DNA from: Archivesica marissinica
Taxonomy: Eukaryota > Mollusca > Bivalvia > Venerida > Vesicomyidae
Direction of reading: 5' to 3'
Assembly (NCBI GenBank): GCA_014843695.1
Contig: CM026398.1
Coordinates: forward strand, 50,480,174-50,544,173
Length of the DNA: 64,000 bases
This document shows, in pieces, positions 1-11,325 of this stretch (position 1 is the stretch's first letter; each line of letters opens with the position of its first letter). The notes beneath the pieces were generated by a model. It did not search any database, was not told the DNA's origin, and saw only the letters and a program-made list of their open reading frames with translations. A program made the position numbers and the translations under genes.

Positions 1-980
1 CACTGGAATAAAATAAACAAACATAATATTAAGGTACATGAATTAACATGAATTAACATGAACAGAACAGAACAGAACTGTTCAAAAATGTAGATAAGAT
101 GTCAAATTAAAATATGTTTGCCTTTTGTGCAAAGCGTAAATGCAAAAACCCAAACATTATTCGAAGATAAAAAATACTGCGTCGCATAAATAGTTTATTT
201 AAAAATAAAATTAGCTTGTATGTATAATCATTTTAATGAATTTGTGGTTGTGACAGGAATTAACATGGGTTCATATCATATACTCTACATTATTCTATTC
301 TAGTGTAGGGCTGTGTTCTGAAACAGTTCGTCACCTCACGTAGTATTAACATTTGAGTTGCTGTTTACACCTTAAGTTTCGTTTCGGTAAGATGTACTCT
401 CGGGATCCGATATTATAGTTACAATGTTTCGATTTTGCTATGCGAGGCTGGAAATTCTTGTCACAATGTTGCATATCTGTTATATGGTGTTTCGTGTTGT
501 TTGTTTTTGTAATTACATGTATAGAGTTTAATTACGTGATATCACAATGTGTGTACGTAACAATAGCTGTAATATTATAAATGTATCTGTATTATACATG
601 TACATCGCGCATTTCCAGACTTCAAAAAGTTGAACCTCCCTAGAACAACAACCTCTCTACAACAACCAAGCTCGATGTTTCACTGTATGTGATAGCTATT
701 CTGGAGGATAATAAAGAATCTAAATATCTATATAAACATTGTTTGGCAACTAAAATACATGCCAATTCAACTAATATAATTATACCAGGTTGGTAATAGT
801 TTAAAATCGGATTTAAAAATTCGAATCGACAGACAAAATGACAACTTTAATTAGTCTAAATATTCTTTACTCAATATTTTCATTATTATTCATAATTCTA
901 ATTTTGTTATATTAAACAAAGTGTACAATTACATGAATATAAATATGTGAATATAAGTTTTGTTTTAACTTCATACTGAA
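1..980. other. Non-coding, AT-rich
   Basis: No gene or RNA is recognisable. The only local structure is a short AACAG/AACATG direct repeat near 45-80. Confidence 0.5.
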
Positions 981-981
981 C

Positions 982-1160
982 GTGTGTTTGCGTTTTCTAT
1001 GTCCTCTAGTATATAATGTAGGTGTGCGTTTTCTATGTCCTCTAGTATATAATGTAGGTGTGCGTTTTCTATGTCCTCTAGTATATAATGTAGGTGTGCG
1101 TTTTCTATGTCCTCTAGTATATAATGTAGGTGTGCGTTTTCTATGTCCTCTAGTATATAA
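982..1160 (+). repeat. 36-bp minisatellite, 5 copies
   Basis: Five near-identical 36-bp units containing TTTTCTATGTCCTCTAGT. The same unit, in the opposite orientation, forms the 1.5-kb array at 42419-43918. The short ORF here exists only because 36 is a multiple of three and the unit has no stop in that frame. Confidence 0.95.
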
Positions 1161-1610
1161 ATAAACCTACCAATTAATTTCTCAATAATAAATTATATAA
1201 TGTATTATAAAATTGACAAGAAATTCCCCATAGCATATGTACTTGGATAATGAAGATAGTGAACCGTAGTGTATCTATGTAGGCGTATTATTCCAGGAAA
1301 ATGTGATGGTTGTCTGTTTGAGGCAAGACGAATTATATACATTTCTGGAAATACTATTGCATCTGTGTGTATTCACACGAGAATTTTATCATGTTGTAAT
1401 TCAACCATTTCAAGCGTAGAAATTCGATTTTGGAAGTTTACGAAGCCCCGAGGTGTTAATATCTCATCCAAAGTTCTCCATACTGACTCGATGAAAGTAG
1501 TCCCTTGTGTGTGCAGTGAAGATTGATCTGAAAAGAGTATGGGCTGAGCAGTTTCAATTCCAACACCATTGTTAAATTCAACAGATTTACCTTTATATAA
1601 TTAAACATTT
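1161..1610. other. Non-coding, nothing recognised
   Basis: AT-rich sequence. An 85-codon ORF at 1269-1526 (+) has no recognisable domain and looks fortuitous. Confidence 0.4.
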
Positions 1611-1907
1611 GAGTGTGTGTGTTTTACGTTTATTTATCGTCGCTACCGGTTGCCCATATGAGCGACGCCTCCTGAAGAGATTAGTTATTTTAGATTTTGA
1701 AGGATAGTGCATGATACAGACAGATACCCATTCCAGAATCTCCTCTGGTTCTTTTACGTGCACTGTGTAAAGCACCGACACGAGACATCGGTTTAACGTC
1801 CCATCTGAAAGACTGTTAATTTTATTAGGTTCAGACGGGGGATCGAACCTGCGATCCCTGGATTACCAGTCCAGCGTGTTACCACTGGACTACATATCCG
1901 TCTGTAT
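1611..1907 (-). mobile_element. SINE family C, near full length
   Basis: Read on the minus strand it has the tRNA-like head, a B-box-like GGTTCGATCCCCC, the central GTGCACGTAAAAGAACC block (one base changed here) and the tail CGACGATAAATAAACGTAAAAC. The A and B boxes imply Pol III transcription. The centre resembles a conserved metazoan SINE domain, but I could not verify which one. Confidence 0.85.
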
Positions 1908-2296
1908 CATTTGAACTTTCTGGTAGCAACGTAACTGCGCCTAATTCGTGGTTTATACGTATCTGTTCATTTGTGCAAGGCTTTTGTTTTTAATAAGAAC
2001 ATTTTTGAATTTCACTTTTCAGTATTAACACATTTCTGTATTGCTTCCTCCGACCTCACTGACATTGGCGTGATCGGAATTCATAAATCAAGAAAGTCGT
2101 CAATTCCCATTTCCCATAATTGTTTACAATTGGCCTAATGGGTAAATACGTTAAGTGTGCACTTTAGGATGGAACTGAAAGGGGAAGATGTTGTTCACCT
2201 TTTATTTATTTTCAACCTGTCTGGCATGAAATAATGCCCGGATGATAAATCAAACCTGTAAATTCTAAGGAATGTGGTTATGTGGAATAATAAATG

Positions 2297-2665
2297 TAGT
2301 TGCTCGATAGTTGCTCGGATAGTTGCTCAGTTGCTCGGATAGTTGCTCGGATAGTTACAGCATAGTTGCTCGATAGTTGCTAGATAGTTGCTCGGTTAAT
2401 TACAGCATAATTGCTCGATAGTTGCTCGGATAGTTGCTCGGATAGTTGCTCAGTTGCTCGGATAGTTGCTCGGATAGTTACAGCATAGTTGCTCGATAGT
2501 TGCTAGATAGTTGCTCGGTTAATTACAGCAAAATTGCTCGATAGTTGCTCGGATAGTTGCTCGGATAGTTGCTCAGTTGCTCGGATAGTTGCTCAGTTGC
2601 TCAGTTGCTCGGATAGTTGCTCGGATAATTACAGCATAGTTGCTCGATAGTTGCTAGATAGTTGG
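2297..2665 (+). repeat. GTTGCTCGGATA minisatellite with ~123-bp higher order
   Basis: A 12-bp unit, GATAGTTGCTCG, is interrupted by TTACAGCATA blocks. The whole arrangement recurs with a period of about 123 bp: compare TTACAGCATAATTGC near 2400 with its copy near 2523. Confidence 0.9.
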
Positions 2666-2696
2666 CAGTCATAATAAAACTATAAACAACAGACAG

Positions 2697-2775
2697 AAAA
2701 TCATGATAGCGCCGTGGTAGTGCGTTCGCTTCAGGTGCGAAATACCCGGAGTTCATGCGAAGAGTCACATATGCG
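2697..2775 (+). mobile_element. SINE family A, head fragment
   Basis: Only the tRNA-like head is present: GATAGCGCCGTGG as A-box region, CGCTTCAGGTGCG as anticodon arm and a weak B box. It lies against the end of the preceding minisatellite. Confidence 0.65.
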
Positions 2776-3000
2776 TAGAAATATGCGCAGATGAAAGTAC
2801 AGTTTGCACTACTTTTGGGATATATTTTAATTTGCAAGCGAGTGTACCCATGTTGAAAGGTGTTGTTTCTCTCAATAATTCAACGCTCGGCGAGTCTAAT
2901 TGCATAAAAGGGCCAACGATGGCCATTAATTAAAAACGTTATTTCTTAACAACTACGGATAAACATTTCGAACATCCATTGAACAAGCTTACATCATCTT

Positions 3001-3229
3001 TATACAAATATATGTTAGCTCGATTGCGAAACAAGTTCTTTCAACTTATATTAATCACTCTCGAGATCTCATTCCTGATGGAATCCATCGCCACGAGGGA
3101 GAGAGAAGAGGCAATGTGGAATTTAAATACATTGCCTAAGGGCACAATCGTAACGGCTCCAGTGAGGCTCGAACTCCGGACCTTTCGCACCTGAAGCGAA
3201 CGCGCATCCACTGCGCTATCACGACTGCC
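3001..3229 (-). mobile_element. SINE family A with 16-bp target duplication
   Basis: Complete minus-strand copy: tRNA-like head at 3229, centre, and the tail near 3001 containing TTTCGCAATCGAGCTAA. The flanks 2985-3000 and 3230-3245 are the identical 16-mer AAGCTTACATCATCTT. That target duplication fixes the element borders and shows LINE-type target-primed insertion. The copy looks young because the duplication is perfect. Confidence 0.93.
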
Positions 3230-3245
3230 AAGCTTACATCATCTT

Positions 3246-4060
3246 ACACTGTTGGTCAGAATGATCGAGGAAATTTTACACTATCTCCAGTAATTGTTCT
3301 CCATTCTCAATATGTATCTATATAGTTCTATTTATTGCATTACTCTGCAAAGCTGGAAGAGACAATACGTTAACTGATTAACGGATGTTCTCATCACCGT
3401 CCGAGAGGTCTTACTATTGAACAAAGCAGGGGAAATCAATTGAATCAAATAGTTCTGCTATGTCTAATTAAACGTATTTTAGGCCACAAACAGATGTTTA
3501 ATGCATTAGATGTACGAATTATTTATTATTCTCCGCCCCCATCGGGGTTTGGTTCGGATGCATTGATTAATTTCCTAAATGCGATTTAAAATTGTCCAGT
3601 CCTAAATTGTATTTTTGCTTCAATTCATCGAACAGATAAGGTTATTACAAAATCTATATATGAATGTATATTTAATTATAAATATGTATTACGCATTAAT
3701 ACTGTTCCAATATTTTGATATGATAACTGTACAGTACGGTGCCGCGCGATTCTTGAAATCTGCGCGTACGGTTGAGATATGCGCAATTCATATGTACAAG
3801 ACGCTTAAATAAATATGCATGTAATTTTTTAAACATTTTACACAAGTTAAATATGATGAATTGCTTAACACACGGTAAGACGAACAGCCAAATACGAAAT
3901 GAAAATCTATTGAGCTTCAAAGTTTATGGATCCCAAATATTGACGTGTCGATGTCAAGGTAAAACTCACATATTCGTGAAAGTACTCAATAGAGGCAATC
4001 GACGAGGTAAATATAATAAAATATTATAAAATCGATGACAATACTTAACCGAACAATGTG
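3246..4060. other. Non-coding, nothing recognised
   Basis: AT-rich. Short ORFs at 3615-3812, 3772-4029 (+) and 3696-3920 (-) overlap one another and show no domain. Confidence 0.4.
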
Positions 4061-4130
4061 ACTGAAAACCTTAGTATTAAGCTGAAAACCTTAGTATTAA
4101 GCTGAAAACCTTAGTATTATGCTGAAATCT
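4061..4130 (+). repeat. 20-bp direct repeat, about 3.5 copies
   Basis: GCTGAAAACCTTAGTATTAA repeated head to tail, last copy degenerate. Confidence 0.9.
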
Positions 4131-4140
4131 TCATAGTTCT

Positions 4141-4382
4141 TTTATTAGTTTATACAAATTTATTTTAGCTCGATTACGAAACAAGTTCTTTTAACTTATA
4201 TTAATCACTCACGAGACCTCGTTCCTGATGGAATCCATCGCCACGAGGGAGAGAGAAGAGGCAACGTGCAATTTTAAATGCCTTGCCTAAGGGCACAATC
4301 GTAACGGCTCCAGCGGGGCTCGAACTCCGGACCTTTCGCACCTGAAGCGAACGCTCATTCACTGCGCTATCATGACTTCCAC
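4141..4382 (-). mobile_element. SINE family A
   Basis: Minus-strand copy with head, centre and shared tail. It carries the same landmarks as the copy at 3001-3229. Confidence 0.9.
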
Positions 4383-4491
4383 AAGTTCTTTTGTTGACAG
4401 GGTATATGAGTATATAAAAAGTGTATATATGTATAATCATATATATGTACACTGTCAACAAACCAAATAACATACACTATATCGTACTTTA

Positions 4492-5918
4492 CACAATTGC
4501 ATTCATGTTCTCTAAAGTTATCGCTCTAGGACGGAATCCAGCCATGTTTGTGCTATACACTTGCATACATGTTCTATGAGTATCGCTCTATGCTCTATGA
4601 CGGAATCCAGCCATGTTTGTGCTGTACAATTGCATACATGTTCTATGAGTATCGCTCTATGCTCTATGACGGAATCCAGCCATGTTTGTGCTGTATAATT
4701 GCATACATGTTCTATGTGTATCGCTCTATGACGGAATCCAGCCATGTTTGTGCTGTACAATTGCATACATGTTCTATGAGTATCGCTCTAGGACGGAATC
4801 CAGCCATGTTTGTGCTGTACAATTGCATACATGATCTATGAGTATCGCTCTATGCTCTATGTCGGAATCCAGCTATGTGTGTGCTGTACAATTGCATATA
4901 TGTTCTATGAGTATCGCTCTATGCTCTATGACGGAATCCAGTCATGTTTGTGCTGTATGATTGCATACATGTTCTATGAGTATCGCTCTATGACGGAATC
5001 CAGCCATGTTTGTGCTGTACAATTGCATACATGTTCTATGAGTATCGCTCTAGGACGGAATCCAGCCATGTTTGTGCTGTACAATTGCATACATGTTCTA
5101 TGAGTATCGCTCTATGACGGAATGCAGCCATGTTTGTGCTGTACAATTGCATACATGATCTATGAGTATCGCTCTATGCTCTATGATGGAATCCAGCTAT
5201 GTGTGTGCTGTACAATTGCATATATGTTCTATGAGTATCGCTCTATGCTCTATGACGGAATCCAGTCATGTTTGTGCTGTATAATACATGTTCTATGAGT
5301 ATCGCTCTATGACGGAATCCAGCCATGCTTGTGCTGTACAATTGCATACATGTTCTATGAGTATCGCTCTATGACGGAATCCAGCCATGTTTGTGCTGTA
5401 CAATTGCATACATGTTCTATGAGTATCGCTCTATGCTCTATGACGGAATCCAGCTATGTTTGTGCTGTACAATTGCATACATGTTCTATGAGTATCGCTC
5501 TATGCTCTATGACGGAATCCAGCTATGTTTGTGCTGTACAATTGCATACATGTTCTATGAGTATCGCTCTATAATCTATGACGGAATCCAGCCATGTTTG
5601 TGCTGTACAATTGCATACATGTTCTATGAGTATCGCTCTATGACGGAATGCAGCCATGTTTGTGCTGTACAATTGCATGCATGTTCTATGAGTATCGCTC
5701 TATGACGGAATCCAGCCATGTTTGTGCTGTACAATTGCATACATGTTCTATGAGTATCGCTCTATGACGGAATTCAGCCATGTTTGTGCTATACAATTGC
5801 ATACATGTTCTATGTGTATCGCTCTATGACGGAATCCAGCCATGTTTGTGCTGTACAATTGCATACATGTTCTATGAGTATCGCTCTAGGACGGAATCCA
5901 GCCATGTTTGTGATATAC
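4492..5918 (+). repeat. 62/69-bp minisatellite, about 22 copies
   Basis: The unit contains GACGGAATCCAGCCATGTTT and GTACAATTGCATACATGTTC. Units come in two lengths, 69 bp with and 62 bp without an extra CTCTATG, so ORFs run through several units and then shift frame. The first and last units are partial. Confidence 0.95.
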
Positions 5919-6173
5919 ATATCTCTATTTGTTGCATTTTATTAATTACCGCCATTCTAATTGCTGCTATATTATATCTATTTGCTTGAAAAACATAGAG
6001 GCCAGTGCAACTATGGTGTAACCCTAAATCGTATGAATTGACCCATTCTCCTGCAAAACCAACTGTGTTGATATATAGAGATCTGCTTTCACAAGATGCC
6101 AGTAATAACATAACTCACAGATGTTTGTGAATATTAAATTATATATATAGGAAACTGTTTTAAATCCAGTCTA

Positions 6174-6433
6174 CAGACGGATATGTAGTCCAGTGGTTAA
6201 CACATTGAACTGGTTCGATCTCCTTCGGACCCTAATAAAACAATTCATTTGGGACTTAATACCAAGGTCTCGTGTCGGTGCTTTACACCGTGCACGTAGA
6301 AGAACCAGAGGATACTCTGGAATGGTTATCTGCCTGTAGCAATGCACTATCCTCCAAAAATATAAAATGACTAATCTCTTCATGGCTCATATGGGCAACG
6401 GGTAGCGACGATAAATAAACGTAAAACACAAAC
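6174..6433 (+). mobile_element. SINE family C, internally deleted
   Basis: The head is rearranged: the anticodon-arm region is shortened before TTCGATCTCC. The central GTGCACGTAGAAGAACC and the tail CGACGATAAATAAACGTAAA remain. Confidence 0.8.
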
Positions 6434-6506
6434 ATCCAGTGTGATGTCTAATACTCTCTCTGTACTACAAAGTAATTCCTGACATATCATAAGATACTAA
6501 CGGATA

Positions 6507-6610
6507 GCTGTGTTCATGGTCAGCAGGGTACTAATATGAAACTGTGTTCATGATCAGCAGGGTACTAATATGAAACTGTGTTCATGATCAGCAGGGTACT
6601 AATATGAAAC
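6507..6610 (+). repeat. 34-bp direct repeat, 3 copies
   Basis: Three units containing TGTTCATGATCAGCAGGGTA; the first differs by two bases. Confidence 0.95.
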
Positions 6611-7068
6611 TGATCTCATGTCTAGCTAAATATGATTTCATTTACATTTTCAGTTATGTATTTAACATTCAAATAGTTGAGGCATGCGCATAATGACGTT
6701 TCCTCTATATATTAGAACGATGTTGTATGCCTGTAAATGTAGTTGTTTTGTGTTGTTGATAAGATCTTAATTGGACCCATTACACAATGATCACATGACG
6801 CAATCGCGACACTGCATACACTTTTGATTACTAGGCCAACAAATATATCTGTTCTGGTCCTACATTTTGACTGTCCTATTAGCGCAATGGTTAGCGCGCT
6901 CGCTTCTCACCAATGCAACCCGGGTTCGATCCTCGGACCGGGAAGTATGTTAATGTGTACGGTGATCGCCAGATCGGACAGGTGGGTTTTCTCCGGGTAC
7001 TCCGGTTTCCTCCCACACGAATGACCACATATAAGCTTTCATCCGCGCCAACGAGAGTGATTAATATA

Positions 7069-8563
7069 CTGAGTCAAAAAAGAAACGATACCAAACTAAA
7101 AATGACGTAAAACGGATAAAATCATAGAAAGGTTTAATATATTATTACGTATCAGTACCGGGTATCTTATTGCAACGTCAGCCAACCATAAACACAGGTA
7201 AATAAACACCCGATAATCCTGGAACGCCGAATTTCCGATTTGCACGTGCTCCTCAACAAAGACAACTTCCTACACATGTACAAATCGGAAAACCGGTTTA
7301 TTGTACTGGTATTGCATTATCATCGAGGAAAAACACCTTACATACCCATTGTTACCTCTAACAAAATGCCTAGGCTAAACCGCAATCAGAGAATGCGTGC
7401 CATTGGCATGATTGACGGCGGTTTACGTCAGCGTGATGTCGCAAATCGACTCGGGGTTACGCGGATCACGATAACACGTCTACTTCGACGTTATCGAACA
7501 CATGGATCGGTGGACGACCGTCCAAGAGCTGGTCGACCACGTGTGACGACGCTTGAACAGGACCGTCACATTCGGACGTCACATTTACGAGACCGGTTCC
7601 TACCTGCTACGCACACAGCTGCCGTTACTCCTGGGATGACAAACAATCGCATCAGTGCACAAACAGTCAGGAACCGGCTCGGTGAACGTGGCATTCGTGC
7701 ATATCGGACCCATCCTGACACGACGTCACCGTGACGTACAGCGGGAATGGACGACGGAACGTGCTCGCTGGACTCGGTTACAGAGGAATTCGGTGATGTT
7801 TAGCGATGAATCGCGGTTCTGTTTGCGTCGAGCGGATGGCAGAGAGCGGGTATATCGCAGACGCGGTGAACGTTACGCCGACGCATGTGTACCTCAGGTC
7901 GATCTGTTCGGGGGCGGAAGCGTTATGGCGTGGGGCGGTATCACCTTCGGCAGTCGCACTGAACTGTTAGTGGTGGACGGGAACCTAAACGCCCAGCGGT
8001 ACTGTGATGAGATCCTTGCGCCAGTTGTTGTGCCGTTCTTTAACGCCAACAGAAACGTCACACTGTTCTAACAGGACAACGCCAGGTGTCATACTGCTCG
8101 GATTTCCACCACATTATTGGAGCAGAACAATATTGAAACCCTGCTGTGGCCTGCTTTGTCACCAGACTTGTCACCCATAGAACATGTGTGGAATACTTTA
8201 GACCGCCGCGTCAGACGACGTCAGCCGGTAACGTTAAATCAACTGAGGGATGTGTTGCATCAGGAGTGGACAAATATTGACCAGCAAGAGATTCAGACAC
8301 TCTTGCGTTCGATGCGACGGCGGTGCATTGCAGTGAGAGACGCAAATGGTGCCCATACTCGGTATTGACGTCTGTGTGAAAACTCCATTAGACCCCTGTC
8401 CGACGAATTACGTCATCACGCAGCAGACAGTATCGGAGGCTCATTATGCTTTATGTGCTCCTCTTTCAAACATGTTGGACTATCATCTTATGAAAGAATT
8501 TTCTTAATAAATGTTGAAATTATAGACACATAAACACCAGGTATCGTTTCTTTTTTGACTCAG
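7069..8563 (+). mobile_element. Tc1/mariner-like DNA transposon, about 1.5 kb
   Basis: The ends are perfect 24-bp terminal inverted repeats at 7069-7092 and 8540-8563, beginning CTGAGTCAAAAAAGAAACG. They are flanked by TA at 7067-7068 and 8564-8565, the target duplication typical of Tc1/mariner. The size fits an autonomous element, but its transposase is broken. It landed in the tail of a family B SINE, so it is younger than that SINE. Confidence 0.95.
7366..8368 (+). pseudogene. Broken Tc1-like DD34E transposase
   Basis: This is a cut-and-paste transposase that would bind the element's ends and excise it. The N-terminal half (from ATG 7366) has a helix-turn-helix region including LRQRDVANRLGVTRITITRL, followed by GRPRV as in Tc1 proteins. 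Homology then moves to another frame near 7705-7715 at GPILTRRHR, indicating a frameshift. The catalytic part shows VMFSDESRF (first Asp), QDNARCHTA (second Asp) and LSPDLSPIEHVW (Glu), with 34 residues between the second Asp and Glu, so DD34E. An in-frame TAA at 8069-8071 sits just before QDNARCH. Frameshift plus stop make it inactive. The possible upstream start at 7240 lies outside the family homology. Confidence 0.93.
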
Positions 8564-8663
8564 TATATAAGATGCTAAAACTTGCTTCGCAATCGTTGTA
8601 TAACAAATTAAAGTTATCAGTTATCACCCACGATCAGATCTAGAATAAACTAATCGTGATCAG

Positions 8664-8715
8664 TCGTGATAGCGCAGTAGTAGAGCGTTCGTTTCAGGTG
8701 CGAACATTCGAGATA
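8664..8715 (+). mobile_element. SINE family A, head fragment
   Basis: GTCGTGATAGCGCAG and CGTTTCAGGTGCGAA are recognisable; the copy ends at a TATATA run. Confidence 0.65.
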
Positions 8716-8734
8716 TATATATATATAATATATT

Positions 8735-8850
8735 TTAACACCTAGATCATTAATTGGACCGTATTGAGTTTCTGATAATATCAACATTTTGTCAGAAATA
8801 AATTAGTGAAAAATCGACAAAAACCCAGGCCAACTACAACGTATGTCAAT
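8735..8850 (+). repeat. Unclassified interspersed repeat X, copy 1
   Basis: Shares TATTTTAACACC, GGACCGTATTGAG and GTGAAAAATCGACA with 17788-17905. A reverse-complement copy lies at 53262-53388. No head, inverted repeat or coding part is visible. Confidence 0.7.
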
Positions 8851-8962
8851 AGTGTCACTTGTAGAGGGAACTAGTCAATAATTCATGAAATTCAATCATT
8901 ATATACTCTCATTTCATGTTACACATATGAGGCATATAAACATATGTTTATCAGAATATATA

Positions 8963-9774
8963 CAGTCTACATCCGTTATGTCAAATTCCGTCGGACAGAA
9001 GAAAATACTTCGACATAACGGAAGTTTGACTTAACGAAATTCGATATAAACAGAATATGTAAAATGATAATGTCTGAAATGGGACTTTCGATATAAACAG
9101 AGCCAGTTATATCTACAATGATAGTATTTTGTTCGGTCCGACGGAATTCGACATAACCGAAGATTGACGTAACGAAATGCGATATAAACAGAGCCAGTTA
9201 TATGTACAATGATAGTGTCGAAGTATTTTGTTCGGTCCCAAGGAATTCGACATAACCGAAGTTTGACTTAACGAAATTCGATATAAACATAGCCAGTTAT
9301 ATGTACAATGATAGTGTCGAAGTATTTTGTTCGGTCCCACGGAATTCGACATAACCGAAGTTTGACTTAACGAAATTCGATATAAACAGAGCCAGTTATA
9401 TGTACAATGATAGTGTCGAAGTAGTTTGTTCGGTCCCAAGGAATTCGACATAACCGAAGTTTGACGTAGCGAAATTCGATATAAACAGAGCCAGTTATGT
9501 GTACAATGATAGTGTCGAAGTAATTTGTTCGGTCCCACGGAATTCGACATAACCGAAGTTTGACTTAACGAAATTTGATATAAACAGAGCCAGTTATATG
9601 TACAATGATAGTGTCGAGGTATTTTGTTCGGTCCGACGGAATTCGACATAACCGAAGTTTGACTTAAAGAAATTCGATATAAACAGGGCCAGTTATATGT
9701 ACAATGATAGTGTCTGAAACAGGAGTTTGATCCGACTTCGAGATAACCGAATTTGACATAACGGTTGTAAACTA
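8963..9774 (+). mobile_element. TA-flanked MITE expanded by internal tandem array
   Basis: The ends are CAGTCTACATCCGTTATGTC and a degraded inverted counterpart, flanked by TA. Four relatives in this window are only about 175-200 bp long. This copy is about 810 bp because a 99-bp internal segment has been tandemly copied. The CAGTC ends and TA duplication suggest a Tc1/mariner, perhaps pogo-like, mobiliser; that is inference. Confidence 0.88.
9113..9715 (-). repeat. 99-bp tandem array inside a MITE, about 6 copies
   Basis: The unit runs from ACGGAATTCGACATAACCGA through GATATAAACAGAGCCAGTTA to GTTCGGTCC and matches the interior of the related MITEs. Because 99 is divisible by three, a 178-codon ORF runs through it; it is not a gene. 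Confidence 0.93.
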
Positions 9775-9842
9775 TACATTAAAATATTACATTAAATCCA
9801 CGATATTAACATGTAGCGTGAACCTAACAAGTCTTTCAACTA

Positions 9843-10612
9843 TGTGGGTGAAGTTAGCAGTGAGCAGTGTACTGCCAGTGTACTGCTGTACTGCTGGCAG
9901 TGAGCAGTGAACTGCTGTACTGCTAGCAGTGAGCAGTGAGTAGTGTAATCCAGCAGTGAGTTATGTATTCTAGTAGTGAATGATGTGTATATGCCAAATT
10001 TCGAAAAATAAATAAATAAAAATAATAATTTTTTTATTTTATTTTTTTACTGCCAGTGTACTGCTGGCAGTGAGCAGTGTACTGCTGTACTGCTAGCAGT
10101 GAGCAGTGAGTAGTGTAATCCAGCAGTGGGTAGTGTAATCCAGCAGTGAGTGGTGTATTCTAGTAGTGTATGATGTGCAAATGCAAATTTTCGAAAAAAA
10201 ATAAAAATATTTTTTATCTTTTTCCGTACTTGCTGTGTTTCTAGCAGTGAGCAGTGGGGAATGTACGAGTAGTGTATTCCAGCAGTGGGTAGTGTAATCC
10301 AGCAGTGAGTGGTGTATTCTAGCAGTGTATGATGTGCAAATGTAAATTTTTGAATAAAATAATAAAAATAATAAAAATATTGTTTATCTTTTTTCCGTAC
10401 TTGCTGCGTTTCTAGCAGTGAGCAGTGAATGTACGAGTAGTGTATTCCAGCAGTGGGTAGTGTAATCCAGCAGTGAGTGGTGTATTCTAGTAGTGTATGA
10501 TGTGCAAATGAAAATGTTCGGGGGAAAAAAAAAACAATTCTATCTTTTTCCGTACTTGCCTTTCTGGCAGTGAGCAGTGGGGAATGTAAGAGTAGTGTAT
10601 TCCAGCAGTGTT
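9843..10612 (+). repeat. Left inverted repeat of the 5.75-kb element
   Basis: Built of modules: CTGCTAGCAGTGAGCAGTG, then TAGTGTAATCCAGCAGTG, then an A/T-rich AAATTTTCGAAAAAAAATAA block, repeated about four times with variation. The outermost module is the best match to the right end. Confidence 0.88.
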
Positions 10613-10616
10613 ACGC

Positions 10617-10650
10617 CGCATAGAGCTCCTAACCCATAGAGCTCTATGCG
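10617..10650. repeat. Perfect 12-bp hairpin
   Basis: CGCATAGAGCTC and its exact reverse complement GAGCTCTATGCG enclose a 10-base loop. Imperfect relatives lie near 10665-10730 and 11930-12050, so this GAGCTC motif is a recurrent part of the element's interior. Confidence 0.85.
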
Positions 10651-10774
10651 TCGTTAATGAACCGCATAAGAGCTCCTGTCCGATAGAGCTTCAATGCGTC
10701 AATATGCCCTATCGTCCCGCATTGAGCTCCTCTGTTGTCAACTACTAAAACATATTAAACTACTGACTATTTTT

Positions 10775-11325
10775 ATGCTCCCCAAAGGGAGAGCATATAG
10801 TTGCCACTTTGTCTGTCCGTCCGTCCGTGTGTTCGTCCCTCCGTTCGTTCGTCCGGGTACTTCTTGTCCGGAGCATAACTCGAAAAGCATAGAAGGAAAT
10901 CAAATGAAACTTGAATCTGTGATGGATGGCAATGAGATGGAGAGCATAGCGCAAGAACCATAACTCTCTGTGTTGTCATTGATGAATTATCTCCCTTTTC
11001 ACTTTATTAAATGCTTGCTGTAGCATAACTCGTAAAGTATTGAATGAAATCTAATGAAACTTGAAACGGTGATAGAGGGAAATGAGGCGGTGTATAGAGC
11101 GCGAGAACAATAAATCGCTGTGATGTACCTACTGAATTATCTCCCCTTTTCACCTTAGTATGTGCTTGTCCGGAGCATAACTCGAAACGTATTGAAGGTA
11201 ATAAAAAGAAACTTGAAGCAGTGAGAGAGGGCAATGAGGCGGAGTGCTGAGCGCAAGAACCATAACTCTCTGTTTTGTACTTACTGAATTATGTCCCATT
11301 TTCACTTTATTAAAGGCTTGTTAGG
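10775..11325 (+). repeat. 150-bp tandem repeat, about 3.5 copies
   Basis: Begins with ATGCTCCCCAAAGGGAGAGC and a GTCCGTCCGTCC tract. About 150-bp units follow, containing GAGCATAACTCG near 10871, 11022 and 11172 and ending in GAATTATCTCCC. I recall similar blocks from bivalve genomes. The ORFs in it show no domain. Confidence 0.85.

Larger units (their letters stand above)
6871..8605 (+). mobile_element. SINE family B split by a Tc1-like transposon
   Basis: The SINE has the head TTAGCGCAATGGTTAGCG, a B box GGGTTCGATCCTC and the central CTCCGGGTACTCCGG. It stops in its tail at GTGATTAATATA (7068) and resumes at 8564 with TATAAGATGCTAAAACTTGC. The inserted DNA is the Tc1-like element. The centre resembles a widely shared metazoan SINE domain, possibly that of the MetaSINE group; this is from memory. 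Confidence 0.88.
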
